From NCBI GenBank assembly GCA_009829735.1, contig CM020620.1:8820545-8884544 (forward strand): a stretch of 64,000 nt of DNA. The letters run 5' to 3'. The notes beneath the pieces were generated by a model that saw only the letters and a program-made list of their open reading frames with translations, had not been told where the DNA came from and ran no database searches. Below are positions 1-10,402 of this stretch, in pieces; position 1 is the stretch's first letter; each line of letters opens with the position of its first letter. The translations under genes were made by a program, and so were the position numbers. The DNA comes from Pyropia yezoensis (Eukaryota; Rhodophyta; Bangiophyceae; Bangiales; Bangiaceae).

Positions 1-2233
1 TTGTTCCGCTTCCAATCCTTGAGTTTTCTGTCGAGCGAGGGTATCTAACTTCCCAACAGAGACCAGGTCGCAAAACAAGCGGTACTCGTTTCGCTGGTGA
101 TGGAGGCTACTCTGGTCCCGAGTACTATATCTGGCAGCGGCCCACAAGGTGGCTCTAAGGGCCCTGGCGGACACCCTCGCGTCGTACTCGCGTCGTCGAG
201 TGCTCGACCTGGATTTTTCAGACCCCCGCCACTCGGCCATTGTTTAATCTAACAGGTGTCCAGTGAATTTGAAAGGGGTCACTTCACTCCGCTTTCGACG
301 AGAGGGTGCTCCACAACGTGCTTGAGGGCGACTTCGCTGATCTGAAGTGGACGAATCCTGCACAACGGTGCCTCTCGAATTATTTGCTGTGTTAGTCTTT
401 GTAGGCTCTCCCGCTCGTGCCTTCGGTGCTCTGGACGTGCGGCAAAGAGACCGAACACAGATCAATGCACCTCCCCTGGTGCGCACGCGCTCAGAGGACA
501 AACGACTCCATGTTATCCAGAAAGCCCAGGGCATGTGCGGGATCCGTGGTGCACTCCCACCGCGCGCCGCGCCGCGTCACGCACCCGCCGGTTCCCTGGC
601 TACCCCCCGCCCCCGCCCCCGCCCCCTACTCCCCTCCTCGCGGTCACCCTGTTGAGGCTGCTTTGTTTGCGCCTCACTCCTTTACCAGAAGCCACTCCGA
701 TAATGGGAGGTTCTCTTTGCTGCTTTTCGCAAGAGACAGCCTTCGTGGCCCATCCAGTATCCATGTGCCCGCCCTCCAGCAACACTTCGCCACATGCCAC
801 TCCCCTCCGTCCACGCCCAGGGCTGTTGAAATGAATATCCGTGAAGCTGGGGACCATACCGTGGAGTGGGGTCGGGTAGGCGTTCTCAGGGTGGGGTTGG
901 GTGAGGCCGCACCACATCGCACGAGAGCGCAGCCAATAGCTGGCCACAGTTCTTCCAGGCCACCGCCTGGTGTATACGCGGCGAGGATGGGGTTGGGATA
1001 GAGCGGGACTCACAACTGTGGTAGTTCCATGTACAGCTGCGAACTTGGACGGACCAGAACAGGGGGGCGCCAGAAAGAAGAGCGCGCGCGCGCGCCAAAA
1101 AAAGCGCGCACCCGGCCAGCCAAAAAAACCCAGGGCGCACCCACCCCACATGCCCACCCACCCCCCCCCCCCCCCCCCGCAATCCACCGTCGTCGTCACC
1201 CTCCCCACCGCACCGTCGTCTTCGTCACGCTCCCCCCCACCGTCGTCGTCACGCTCCCCCCCACTGTCGTCGTCACCCCCCCCCGCGCTGTCCGTCGTCG
1301 TGGCCACCCCCCCCCGACCATCCGTCGTACGCATCGCCCTCCGGCCGTCGTCGCCACCTCCCCCGTCCATCCATTGTGTGCGTCGTCCTTTCTTCTGTTT
1401 TTGTTGACACCCCCCCCCCCCCCCCCACCGCTGTCGCCCCCGCCCCCTCTGGCATCCATTGCCGGCATCGGCGCCCCCGCTTGATTCTGTCGTCATCTCC
1501 CCTCCGCCCCACTTTTCTCACCTCGCTGTCTTCGATGCTACTGCTGTCCCCGCGCCTCCCTCATCGCTCTTGGCTCCCGCGAGCGTCGCATCCCCCCCTG
1601 CAGTGGTGCTCTCCCCTTCTTGTGTTACTTCTCCCTGCCGCTTTCCTTCTGCGCTGCTGTTTGTCGCGTGTGGGATTCTATCCTGTCGTTTCCACCACCC
1701 AGCGCGCCCATCTTTGGACGATTTTTCTCCTTTTTTTGTTGTTGCTATTGCTGTTGTCGCTGTCTCCCGGTGTGGGCGCTTGCCTATGCCATGTTTTGGT
1801 CGACTCAGCAACCCTCGCACTTGGTGTTGTTTCTTCTTGGCTCCTCCTTGCCCTCTTTCTCCGCGATAGCGCTCCTGGCGCCGTCGTCCTATCAGGTTCA
1901 TGTCCGTTTTTGTCGTGCTCTTTCCTTCGATAAACTTCGTTGATGGACGTTTTTGTCCGTCTCATCCTGTGTCTCGCGTATCATCGATAACCCCCGCTGT
2001 TCCGTCCAGAGGGGCCCGCTCTCGTCTGGCTCACTCGAGCGATACTTACGCCGGACTGCGTTCTGTTCGTGGCCGGCCTATCCGGTGGGGGACAAAGCAA
2101 GGCACAAACGCGCGTAGACGCACGATAACGGGGGAGTGTCTGCTGGGATTACCGATGTTGGAGGGGTGGAACACTTTGCGGCAGGAAGAGGAGGGGGCAG
2201 CATATGGGTGAGGAACCACCCACACTCGGGCAG
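1..2233. other. Gene-free, C-rich low-complexity sequence
   Basis: No convincing gene is visible. The stretch is dominated by pyrimidine-rich DNA with long C runs (about 1160-1180 and 1408-1430) and CGTCGTCGTCACC-like units. Every reading frame gives only Pro/Arg/Ser/Gly-rich translations without domain character. About the last 30 bases before 2238, read in reverse complement, resemble 11469-11500. This identifies them as the outer end of the palindrome arm that element A interrupted. Confidence 0.6.
1150..1460. repeat. Degenerate CGTCGTCACCCTCCCC tandem repeat with poly-C
   Basis: Short units of the form CCACCGTCGTCGTCACG followed by C runs recur several times, interrupted by C homopolymers of 10 to 20 bases. 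The pattern is simple-sequence DNA and probably prone to length change and to assembly error. No function is evident. Confidence 0.6.
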
Positions 2234-2238
2234 CCCTC

Positions 2239-2707
2239 TGTGGCATTTTTGACCCCAGGGAAGGGGGCAACACATCCCATGCAAGGGGCGGCAGGCAGCT
2301 ATCCTGACCCATTTCTCCCCATGCATATGGGTCCATATTCCCTAAGTTAGGAAATGTTAGCTTAGTAGTAAATCCAACGTGGATTTGAGGGTTTTCTGCA
2401 TTTTATCGTCTTGAATTCTCGTGTGGCCCGGTGGGCAGGTGCTGGGGTGGGAGATTCCGAGTGGCGAGATTCTGAGTGGACCCTCGGGGGATAAGGGGAG
2501 GGACAGCAGGGCTTGGCCTCGCTTCCCCGTCCCGACCAAGAAACTGTTGGTTCACACACCATCTTCTTGTTTTGTCGTGGGGGGTTTGCCCCACAACAGG
2601 GATAGAGTGTGTGCAACTTGCACTTCTTCCGGTTCCCCCGACACGGAAGGCAGCCCTTGCGCACCGCCCCAACTTGGGTGCCGTGTGTGCGAGTGGTTTT
2701 CGCGACC
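2239..2707 (+). repeat. 5' LTR of element A
   Basis: It begins TGTGGC and aligns over its whole length with 7370-7838. Its last bases read CGCGACC where the 3' LTR has TGCCACA, so the terminal CA has been lost by mutation. Related LTRs are at 6648-7117 (inverted) and 57614-58084 (inverted). Confidence 0.9.
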
Positions 2708-2709
2708 TT

Positions 2710-2727
2710 TGGTGGAGCAGCAGGGGA
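2710..2727 (+). promoter_or_regulatory. Primer binding site of element A
   Basis: TGGTGGAGCAGCAGGGGA lies two bases after the LTR, where a minus-strand tRNA primer site is expected. It starts with TGG, complementary to a tRNA CCA end. The identical 18 bases follow the unrelated LTR at 52345-52707, which strongly supports the assignment. The tRNA would end in GCTCCACCA; I cannot say which isoacceptor it is. Confidence 0.8.
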
Positions 2728-3581
2728 TAGAGGTAAACTTTACCTCGGGGTGCACCCGGGTGTAGGGGGCCCTCCGTCTGAGAGGAGCGGTGGTCTTGGA
2801 TTATTTCGTGCGGATCGTTAGCCAACACGGTTGGATCGGACCCCCCGACGTTCGGGAAACTCTCCGGTGACGACTTTACTCCGCCGCCTTTGAATACTGG
2901 CCAGACACAGGTTGTACCTGGGGTCGCGGAGGTGCTAGAGGCACTCCAGCCAGCAGGGCCGTGGGTGTCGGTGCGGGCGGTATGCCACCCCGACAAAGTC
3001 GGGTGCTCACCCTGCGGGTCTTCCTCGGACCGGTGGTTTGCTCTTCGGCCTCCGGGTGGTACACGCAAAGGGAGCGTCCCCAGGTGAGAGGATTGGCCCC
3101 GGCGAGATCCACTCGGGTTGGATTCAACTTCGGCGTAGAGCCATCGCCAACTAGGCGGGTGGAGGACGGCGGACCTTCACTCGTCGGTGATGGGCTCGAG
3201 CCTATGACAGGGGTCGTAACAAGTAGTTACCCCCGCCACCCTCAAGGAAAGTATCTTTGATCGGGAGCGTAACGCCCCCTGGGGTGTATATCTCGGGTCT
3301 AGTACACTATACCACATCCTGAGGACCAGGTACTACTGGCCCTTATGAAAGTGACTCATGTGGATGGGTTGTTGTATGCACAAGTGGTGCGTGGAGACGT
3401 CCCGCACTACCTCTGCGTGTAGCACCCCTGACAGGACCACTTCAGAGACCGGGCCGCAGTTTGTGTCCGTTATGTTCCAAGGAGTATTGCCCAGGCCGAA
3501 GATCCCTTCTGCAAGTCGCAGAGGGAGGCGCTGGATACCGTCGCAGAGTCGCGATTCTTCGTCGGAGACGATGGCCTCCTC
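2728..3581 (+). pseudogene. Scrambled internal region of element A
   Basis: This stretch should hold gag, protease and reverse transcriptase but has no open frame. It contains displaced copies of downstream pol. About 3253-3345 resembles 3636-3735 (the integrase zinc-finger region), and about 3448-3485 resembles 4051-4088 (the integrase core around its second aspartate). The region therefore looks deleted and patched with duplicated fragments. Confidence 0.65.
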
Positions 3582-4958
3582 ATGAGGAGGGGGGTATTCC
3601 AGGAGACCGAACAACTTGTCGTCCCCGCATCCCTCAAGGACAGTAGCCTTGAGAGGGAGCATAACGCTCCCACAGGTGGACACCTGGGGTCTAGTAAACT
3701 ATACCAGACCCTGAGGACCAGGTACTGCTGGCCGTTCATGGTGGGGGACATCTACAGTTGGGTGGCTAGCAGCACCAGTTGGGCACAGAACCGTCCGATG
3801 GAACGGCGGCCTAGTACGGCTATGCTATTGTTCCCGGCCAAGGAGCCCTTCGCCGCGTTGGCGATGGACATCCTTGGGCCACTGCCAGTGACCGAGGAGG
3901 GCAACCAGTACCTCCTGGTCATCTGTGACCGCTTCACGAAACTTACGCGAGCGATCCCACTGGCAGAGATCACGGCCATGTCGGTCGTGTCAGCCTTCCT
4001 AGATCACTGGGTTGCCGCGTATGGCATCCCGGACAGTACATTGTCGGACAACGGACCGCAGATTGCGTTCGTACTGTTTCAGGGAGTGCTGGAAATGTTG
4101 GGGGTTCAGGCAAACTATGCCACCCCCTACCACCCACAAACTAATGGGCAGGTGGAGCGCTTCAACAAAACTATTGTTCGACAGCTGCGCCACTATGTGA
4201 GTGAGCACGTGAAGACGTGGGACCAATACGCTTCTATTTTTACAACCGCCTACAATTCGCAGGTTCACTCGTCTACCAAGGAAGTACCCCTCGCTTTTGT
4301 GACCCCACGTCGCGTGCGGTCTATTGCCGTACGGCGGCCGCTCCCGACTAGGGCGGCCGATGGCAGTACACCTACTCCTACTGAGAGTGAGGTGGAGCTC
4401 GCCGCTAGGCTCGAGAAACTCATCCCTAAAGTCAGCGCTGAGATGGACAAAGTGCAAAAGCGCTACAAACGTACTTTTGACAAGAAGGTGCGTAATGCCA
4501 AGCACGTCCCCGAGCAGGGTGACCGGGTGCTGGCACACTCACATACCCCAACTGGGGGTAAGTTGGTGTTCCAAACGAAGGGGCCATACCGAGTCCTTCG
4601 TACGGATGGGCGACGGTTTACCATCGAATGTGACGATGGGATCCGCAAAGTAAACGGACAGGACGTGGTAAAAGTTGCGCCACCTCCGGCAGGCGACCCG
4701 GTCTGGGCACGTGCGCTGAAAGCGTGGCGCCTGCCTTCGCTACCTGCGACCAAACAGGGCCCGCGGGAGTACGTGTTCGATAAGTTCATCGACCACGGGT
4801 GGGATGAGGACACTAACCGCCTCATGTAGAGGGTGCGTTTATTCGGCTATAAGGCCAAAGATGATACGTGGGAGTACGTGGAGGATCTTCCCACTGAAAT
4901 GGTCCGGGCGTACTGCGCCCGGAATGATATCGACCTTAACTGCCCTCCCTCAACGTGA
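3582..4958 (+). pseudogene. Integrase-chromodomain end of pol, element A
   Basis: The open frame at 3582-4829 is nearly collinear with the integrase half of the pol gene at 60478-62478. The DDE triad of the integrase core is recognisable (MDILGPLP, SDNGPQ and NGQVERFNK). The N-terminal HHCC zinc finger is damaged: both histidines remain, but the two cysteines of the CTSC motif are Ser and Trp (STSW). A TAG at 4827-4829 stops the protein in the middle of the C-terminal chromodomain, whose remainder (KDDTWEYVEDLP) continues in frame to a TGA at 4956-4958. With gag and reverse transcriptase gone and the zinc finger lost, it is non-functional. The chromodomain marks the family as a chromovirus. 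Confidence 0.9.
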
Positions 4959-5069
4959 GGGAAGGACAAGTGACGGTGCCAAGAGAGTGCTTCAAGTCGA
5001 AGGGGTACGCATAGTGGCTTTCAACTACAGCCGTAACCTACACACTCTCACAGCAAAAGCAGCTGCCAA

Positions 5070-6550
5070 CTAGGCACGCATGCTAGGTTCCCAAACACCA
5101 CAACCCTCGCCCTCGCGCGGAGGCGAGCGGTGAGACCCACGCCGATAATGTTCCCCAATCGTCGGATGGGGCGGCGGCTCCAAGTCGGAACCGTCGCGCC
5201 CCTCACGGTCGCGAAAGTGGCGACGACCGCGGCTATTAATCTGCTTTGTCTTGCGCGCAAGATGGCGACGCAGACGCCGGATAGACTCCGTCTCCGACGA
5301 GGTTGAGGACTCCGAGGTGGAATAAGACAACTCGTCTTCCGACACGGAGGGAGATCGCCGCAGTGGGTTTAGCCATGTAGACATCATGGGAGGCCACGGC
5401 CACCACGATTGCCTTGTCCGGGGGGAGGCGCAGTGTGGCGCTCCACCCCCGGGGCATACGGGTAGTCCCCGATGCCCAACGCCTCTTTGAGGACCACGCG
5501 GCCGTCGTGAAGCTCACGGCCGACCCAGACGAGCTGGCGAAGTGCGCCATCGTCCTTGGGCACGCGGGAAGATAGGCACAACTTGTGCTCGATGCTCTCC
5601 CACTTGATGAGCTTGTGGAGACGCAGCATCTCCTCAAGTAGAGTGAGCTGTCCCGATGGACACCCCTCAGCAACTAGCTAAGGGGTGAGCTGCTCCAAAC
5701 CTTGGATAAGGCGGGGGGGATAGATGCCAGAACATCCCCCGCCGCTGTACACAGGACACCCAGGTCGACATGACCTCAAGGAGCCACTGGGTTGCCAACA
5801 TGGCGAGCACCAGGTGGTCCGGGCTAGCCGTCAACATGACGGAGCCGAAGTGGTCGATCAACCGTCGTAGTAGCGCCGGGAACCCATAGGGGACCGCGAC
5901 TTGAGGCCACCACTCGGGCTTCTTGGGGTAGTATTGCTCATTGCTAGCAGGTGACTGCTGCGGAAACTCGAGTTGAGACGAGGTCACCAAGTAGGGACCT
6001 CGCCGGTAGTCTTTCTCCATCCCCACGTTGAAGTGATGACTGTGCGGATCGAAGTCGCGTAGGTACGGGGGGCCAGTTGCCACCGCGTCCAAAGTGAAGG
6101 TCGGCACGTCTCCGGGGCCCGCGGTGGTACCCCCCGCGGGCCAACAAGTTCTGGGCTCGCTGCACATCTTCGACCTCGTCCTCATCCAGGAAGGCAAACT
6201 GGTCTGTCTTGAAGTCGGCAGAAAACCCGACCCTACGGGGATACTTCTCCCGTAGGCGGTCCCAGACGCGACTCATCGCTGTGCCAAGTCGGCCACAGCG
6301 GATAACTGTCAACCCCTCCTCGTACAGGGGCCAAGGGGGGGTAGAACCACCTCCCCAAGGCCTCCCGTGGAACAACGCGGCCCGTCTCCGGGGGAGATCC
6401 CGCCGCCAACCCAAAGCCGGGTGACGCGGGCATCCTATCCCCCGGAGCGACCGCAGAGCCCCCGCCGGAAGTCCCGGCGGGCGCTACATCGCAGGATGTA
6501 TCCTCCATCCGCTCATCCAGGGATTCAGTCTCCAACCCCGCGGTCACCAT
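5070..6550 (-). pseudogene. Antisense accessory ORF of element A, frameshifted
   Basis: On the strand opposite to pol, the start codon at 6550 opens a protein similar along its length to the intact 647-aa antisense ORF at 58423-60366. Shared stretches include SLDERMEDTS, AGTSGGGSA and VVPREALGRWF, and both end in SMRA. Several frameshifts split it into overlapping open segments (about 6550-6233, 6414-5944, 6197-5667, 5673-5236 and 5387-5070). The stop lies 111 nt from the pol stop, exactly as in copy B. Function is unknown; no zinc knuckle or other Gag signature is seen. Confidence 0.8.
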
Positions 6551-6647
6551 GGCTCTCACCAAGTCAGGGAGAGACAGCTCGGTTGCAGCTGCACGAGGCC
6601 CGCCTCGAGTTGAGGGGGGCTGGGATCGCGGGTAGACGGGTGGCCTC

Positions 6648-7117
6648 TGTGGCAAAAACCACAAGCACACACGGCACCCAAGTTGGGGCGGTGTGCTAGG
6701 GTTGCCTCCCGTGTCGGGGGAACCGGAAGAAGTGCAAGTCGCACACACTCTGTCCCTGTTGTGGGGCAAACCCCCCACGGACAAACAAGAAGATGGTGTG
6801 TGGTTCAACAGTTTCTTGGTCGGGACGGGGAAGCAAGGCCAAGCCCCGCTGTCCCTCCCCATATCCCCCCAGGGTCCCCTCAGAATCTCGCCACTCAGAA
6901 TCTCCCACCCCAGCACCTGCCCACCGGGCCACACGAGAATTCAAGACGATAAATGCAGAAAACCCTCAAATCCACGTTGGATTTACTACTAAGCTAACTA
7001 TCCCAAACTTAGGGAATATGGACCCAAATGCAGGGGGAGGAACGGATTAGGCTAGTGGCCTGCCGCCCCTTGCATGGCACGTGTTGCCCCCCCTACCTGG
7101 GGGTCAATACTGCCACA
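6648..7117 (-). mobile_element. Nested solo LTR inside element A
   Basis: This 470-bp LTR of the same family lies in opposite orientation to its host. It starts TGTGGC, ends GCCACA and is flanked by a perfect 5-bp duplication, GCCTC at 6643-6647 and 7118-7122. Removing it restores the sequence GGTGGCCTCCCCAGCG found in the equivalent region of copy B near 58330. It is therefore a later insertion that lost its body by LTR-LTR recombination. Confidence 0.9.
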
Positions 7118-7356
7118 GCCTCCCCAGCGTGGGGCGGCCCAGGGTAAGCTGTAGGGGATGTGTTGGTGAAGGAGGTGGTGGTAAGGTGAGCACCGATAAG
7201 AGCAAGCTGCCAAGTGGGCAAGCTTGAGGAGAGGGGCGGTCGACGTGACCGCATCCACGTCCGCGTGACGTACCGGGGGGACAGCAAGTCGCGCCCCCAA
7301 CGCCGCAATGTGAGTTTTAATACCTCCTCGCAGGGCCGACCGGTTCGGTCGGAACT

Positions 7357-7369
7357 GAGGAGAGGGAAG
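7357..7369 (+). promoter_or_regulatory. Polypurine tract of element A
   Basis: GAGGAGAGGGAAG directly abuts the TG of the 3' LTR at 7370, the position of the plus-strand primer in LTR retroelements. Copy B has the matching purine tract next to its LTR at 58085-58097 on the minus strand. Confidence 0.8.
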
Positions 7370-7838
7370 TGTGGCGGTATTGACCCCAGGGAGGGGGGCG
7401 ACACATCCCATGCAAGGGGCGGCAGGCAGCTATCCTGACCCATTTCTCCCCATGCATTTGGGTCCGTATTCCCTAAGTTAGGAAATGTTAGCTTAGTAGT
7501 AAATCCAACGTGGATTTGAGGGTTTTCTGCATTTTATCGTCTTGAATTCTCGTGTGGCCCGGTGGGCAGGTGCTGGGGTGGGAGATTCCGAGTGGCGAGA
7601 TTCTGAGTGGACCCTCGGGGGATAAGGGGAGGGACAGCAGGGCTTGGCCTCGCTTCCCCGTCCCGACCAAGAAACTGTTGGTTCACACACCATCTTCTTG
7701 TTTTGTCGTGGGGGGTTTGCCCCACAACAGGGATAGAGAGTGTGCAACTTGCACTTCTTCCGGTTCCCCCGACACGGGAGGCTGCCCTTGCGCACCGCCC
7801 CAACTTGGGTGCCGTGAGTTCGAGTGGTTCTTGCCACA
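7370..7838 (+). repeat. 3' LTR of element A
   Basis: Begins TGTGGC and ends GCCACA. The sequence immediately after it (7839-7843, CCCTC) is the second copy of the target duplication. Confidence 0.9.
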
Positions 7839-8931
7839 CCCTCAACGTATTCGTGATGGTGTCAGCGACACGTGCCAGCCAATAGGACGATAGGGTGCGG
7901 GGAAGAGGATGGAGATGGTGACGGTGGTGGGTCTGGGGAAGAAGACGGTGGTGATCGAGGGGGGCTCAAAGGGTTAATGTCGTCTTTGGTCTGTGTCTGT
8001 GGTTGCCCCTCCGGTCTCCCCCGGTGGCGCCGACACCCACGCACTATATACTCGCGTCGGGGCACGCCAGGTGCCCCAAAGCACGTGCTTCCTCGTTGCG
8101 CCGCCGGTAGGCATAAAATGGCCCAAAAACAAAACATGGCTCTCAGAACAAAGCATGGGCGGGCGTGCGCACTGAAGGAGTGCAGCCCCAGTTTGCCCCA
8201 AACGAAGGGCTCCGGCGTTCAGCGCCTAGTGCGCCGTCCGAGCCGGCCCCAGACGCCAGGCGGTCCGAAGATCCGAGAGGCGTGTAAGCACGGTTCGATC
8301 GAGTCGATCGAATCTGCCAGCCGGCTAGCCAGTCACATCGCTGCAATGCTGCAGCGAGGACACTCTAACGGACTCGCCAGCTGTGGCAGATGTGGCTCGT
8401 CATGGGTGCTGACGGTGGCGCCTTTCGACAGGCCATGATGCGTTGTCGATGGCCGCTGTTGTGCGGCCAGCAGACACCGTGAGACAGCGGCTGACTCATC
8501 ATGAGTCTGGAAGGTACTCCGCGTCATGGCCCACAATACAAGGAAATTGATCCATGTTGCCAGGAGTTGGTTCGGCAGGATCTGTAAGGAGAGGTCGCAG
8601 ATAATATCGTATAGGTATGACCATGGGATCAGGGGGGAGATCCTTACACTTCCCTAACCCGTAGAGTACCAACGGAGATGCACGTACGGTCACCTCGTTT
8701 CAACAACCTCATGTGAAGCGGGTAGGGAGATACCTTGAGTAGGTCGGCAAACTCGGGGTCCGCGTTGTACTCTTGGTCTAGGGTGGCAAGGTCTTGATCA
8801 CATTGGCTTATGGACATGATGTCGTTGATTTCAGTTTTCTCGGGTAGGTGTCCGGTGGTCTTGGTTAGCACGCGACTAACAAGATCTTAATTGGAAGCGT
8901 GCTTGTCGGGGGCGTCTTGTGGTTGCCTCAA
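7839..8931 (+). repeat. Left arm of 3.6-kb palindrome
   Basis: About 1.09 kb that is the reverse complement of 10403-11473. Inner parts look almost identical (translations from the two arms differ by about one residue in 188), while the outer 40 bases carry several mismatches. Element A inserted at its outer end; the arm resumes for about 30 bases left of 2234. The arm carries no convincing gene apart from the tail of a decayed pol (to 8644). Confidence 0.9.
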
Positions 8932-10322
8932 AAGAGCATCAGCTACGGGGTTGGATGTGCCCTTGATGGGAATGATCTTGAAATCGAACTGCTCCAAAAG
9001 CTCTAGCCACTTGACTTTGCGGTCGTCGAGCTTCTGCTAGGTTTTTAGGTACCTCAGAGACTCATGGTCGGAGTGCACCTCGAAAAGCCTTCCATGGAGG
9101 TAGCAGCGCCAGTTTCGAATGGCTTGTACTACTGCGAGATGTTCGCGCTCCCGGATACTGTAGCGCTGCTCGTGGATGTTCAGCGTCAATGAGAAGTAGG
9201 CCACTGGGCGTCGTCCTTTTCGGTCATTTTGGTCAAGGACAGCGCCAACAGCATACCCGCTGGCATCTGTGGACATAAAAAAGATTGGATGCGTCATTTC
9301 GAATGGCCTCAGTACAGGTGCACTTGTCGTCAGGGTTTGTAGTTGTTCAAAAGCCATCTGGTCGTCAGAGTTCCAATCAAAGTCGACGTTTCCAGTTGGC
9401 CTTGTGAGTGGTGCAGCCACGGATGCCATTCCCTTGATCAATTGTCGATAGAAGTTGACCATGCCGAAGAAGGATTGCACATACTTTTTGCTCTGTGGAG
9501 TTGCCCATAATCAAATGGCCTGGACCTTGTAGTCCTCCATAGAGAAACCTTTATTGGAAATGACGTGGCCGAGGTAGTCCACAGTTGTTCGAGCAAATTG
9601 GCATTTGCTGAGCTTGGCGTAGAGCTTTTCTCTCGCAACTTGTCCAGGGCTTGCCTCAGGTGCTTAAGGTGATCTTCGTAAGTTTCACTGTAGACCAGGA
9701 TGTCGTCGAGGTTGACACATATGAAATCGTAGAGATAGGGTCGGAAGATGTCATTCATTAGGTTCATGAAGACCGCGGGGGCATTTGTTAGCCCAAAGGG
9801 TAGCACCGTAAACTCGTAGAACCCGTATTTTGTTCGGAACGCCATCAGCGGGATAGTATCCGGGTCAAGCCGGATCAGGTGGTAACCTGATCGGAGGTCG
9901 ATCTTCGTGAAGTACTTGGCCTTTCGGAGTTGGTCGAAGATGTCGTCAATTCGTGGTAAGGGATATGCGCTCTTGATAGAGGCCTTGTTCAATGCTCGAT
10001 AATCGATGCACATTCGCCAGCCATCGTTCTTCTTCGCTGAAGAGAGTACAGAGGAGCCCCACGGTGAAGCGCTTGGTTGGATGAACCCCTTTCGTATGAG
10101 GGTTGCAAGTTGTGTCTTGAGTTCATCGAGTTCCCACTCAGATAGGCGATAAATGCAACTGCCACGTGGGTGAGCGTCCGCGGTAAGCTTGACGCTAACC
10201 TTGTGACTGCGTTCAGGAGGAAGTCCATCCGGAAGCTCTTCCGGGAGGACGTCGGCGTACTCCTTGAGAAAATCTTGAACGCCAATCTTGTCTTCATGTA
10301 AGGATTTCCCCCCTAACCCCAT
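8644..10322 (-). pseudogene. Ty3/gypsy RT-RNase H remnant in the palindrome centre
   Basis: The minus strand encodes a reverse transcriptase ([31 protein letters not shown] and [12 protein letters not shown]) in which the usual YLDD box reads NLDD. A frameshift follows near 9650, then an RNase H (MSTDASGYAVGAVL, EREHLAVVQAI and VHSDHESLRYL). The RNase H is followed by a stop near 9040, another near 8888 and a tail ending at 8644. Integrase is not seen. The protein is only distantly like the pols of elements A, B and C, so it represents a separate lineage. It is inactive. Confidence 0.85.
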
Positions 10323-10402
10323 GCCTCAGACCTATAGGATATTATCTGCGACCTCTCCTTACAGATCCTGCCGAACCAACTCCTGGCAACATGGATCAAT
10401 TC

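Larger units (their letters stand above)
2239..7838 (+). mobile_element. Ty3/gypsy chromovirus LTR retrotransposon, copy A, decayed
   Basis: Two direct LTRs of 469 bp (2239-2707 and 7370-7838) enclose 4.66 kb. The element is flanked by a perfect 5-bp target duplication, CCCTC at 2234-2238 and 7839-7843. A primer binding site follows the 5' LTR and a polypurine tract precedes the 3' LTR, fixing the plus strand as the coding sense. Inside are rearranged pol pieces, an integrase-chromodomain ORF, a reverse-strand ORF and a nested solo LTR. Gag, protease and reverse transcriptase are missing. The two LTRs differ at roughly 15-20 positions by eye, so insertion is not very recent. It belongs to the same family as the copy beginning at 57614. 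Confidence 0.9.

Noticed and set aside
7872-8438. 188-codon frame present in both palindrome arms
   Set aside because: Identity between arms reflects DNA duplication, not coding selection; the translation lacks any domain.
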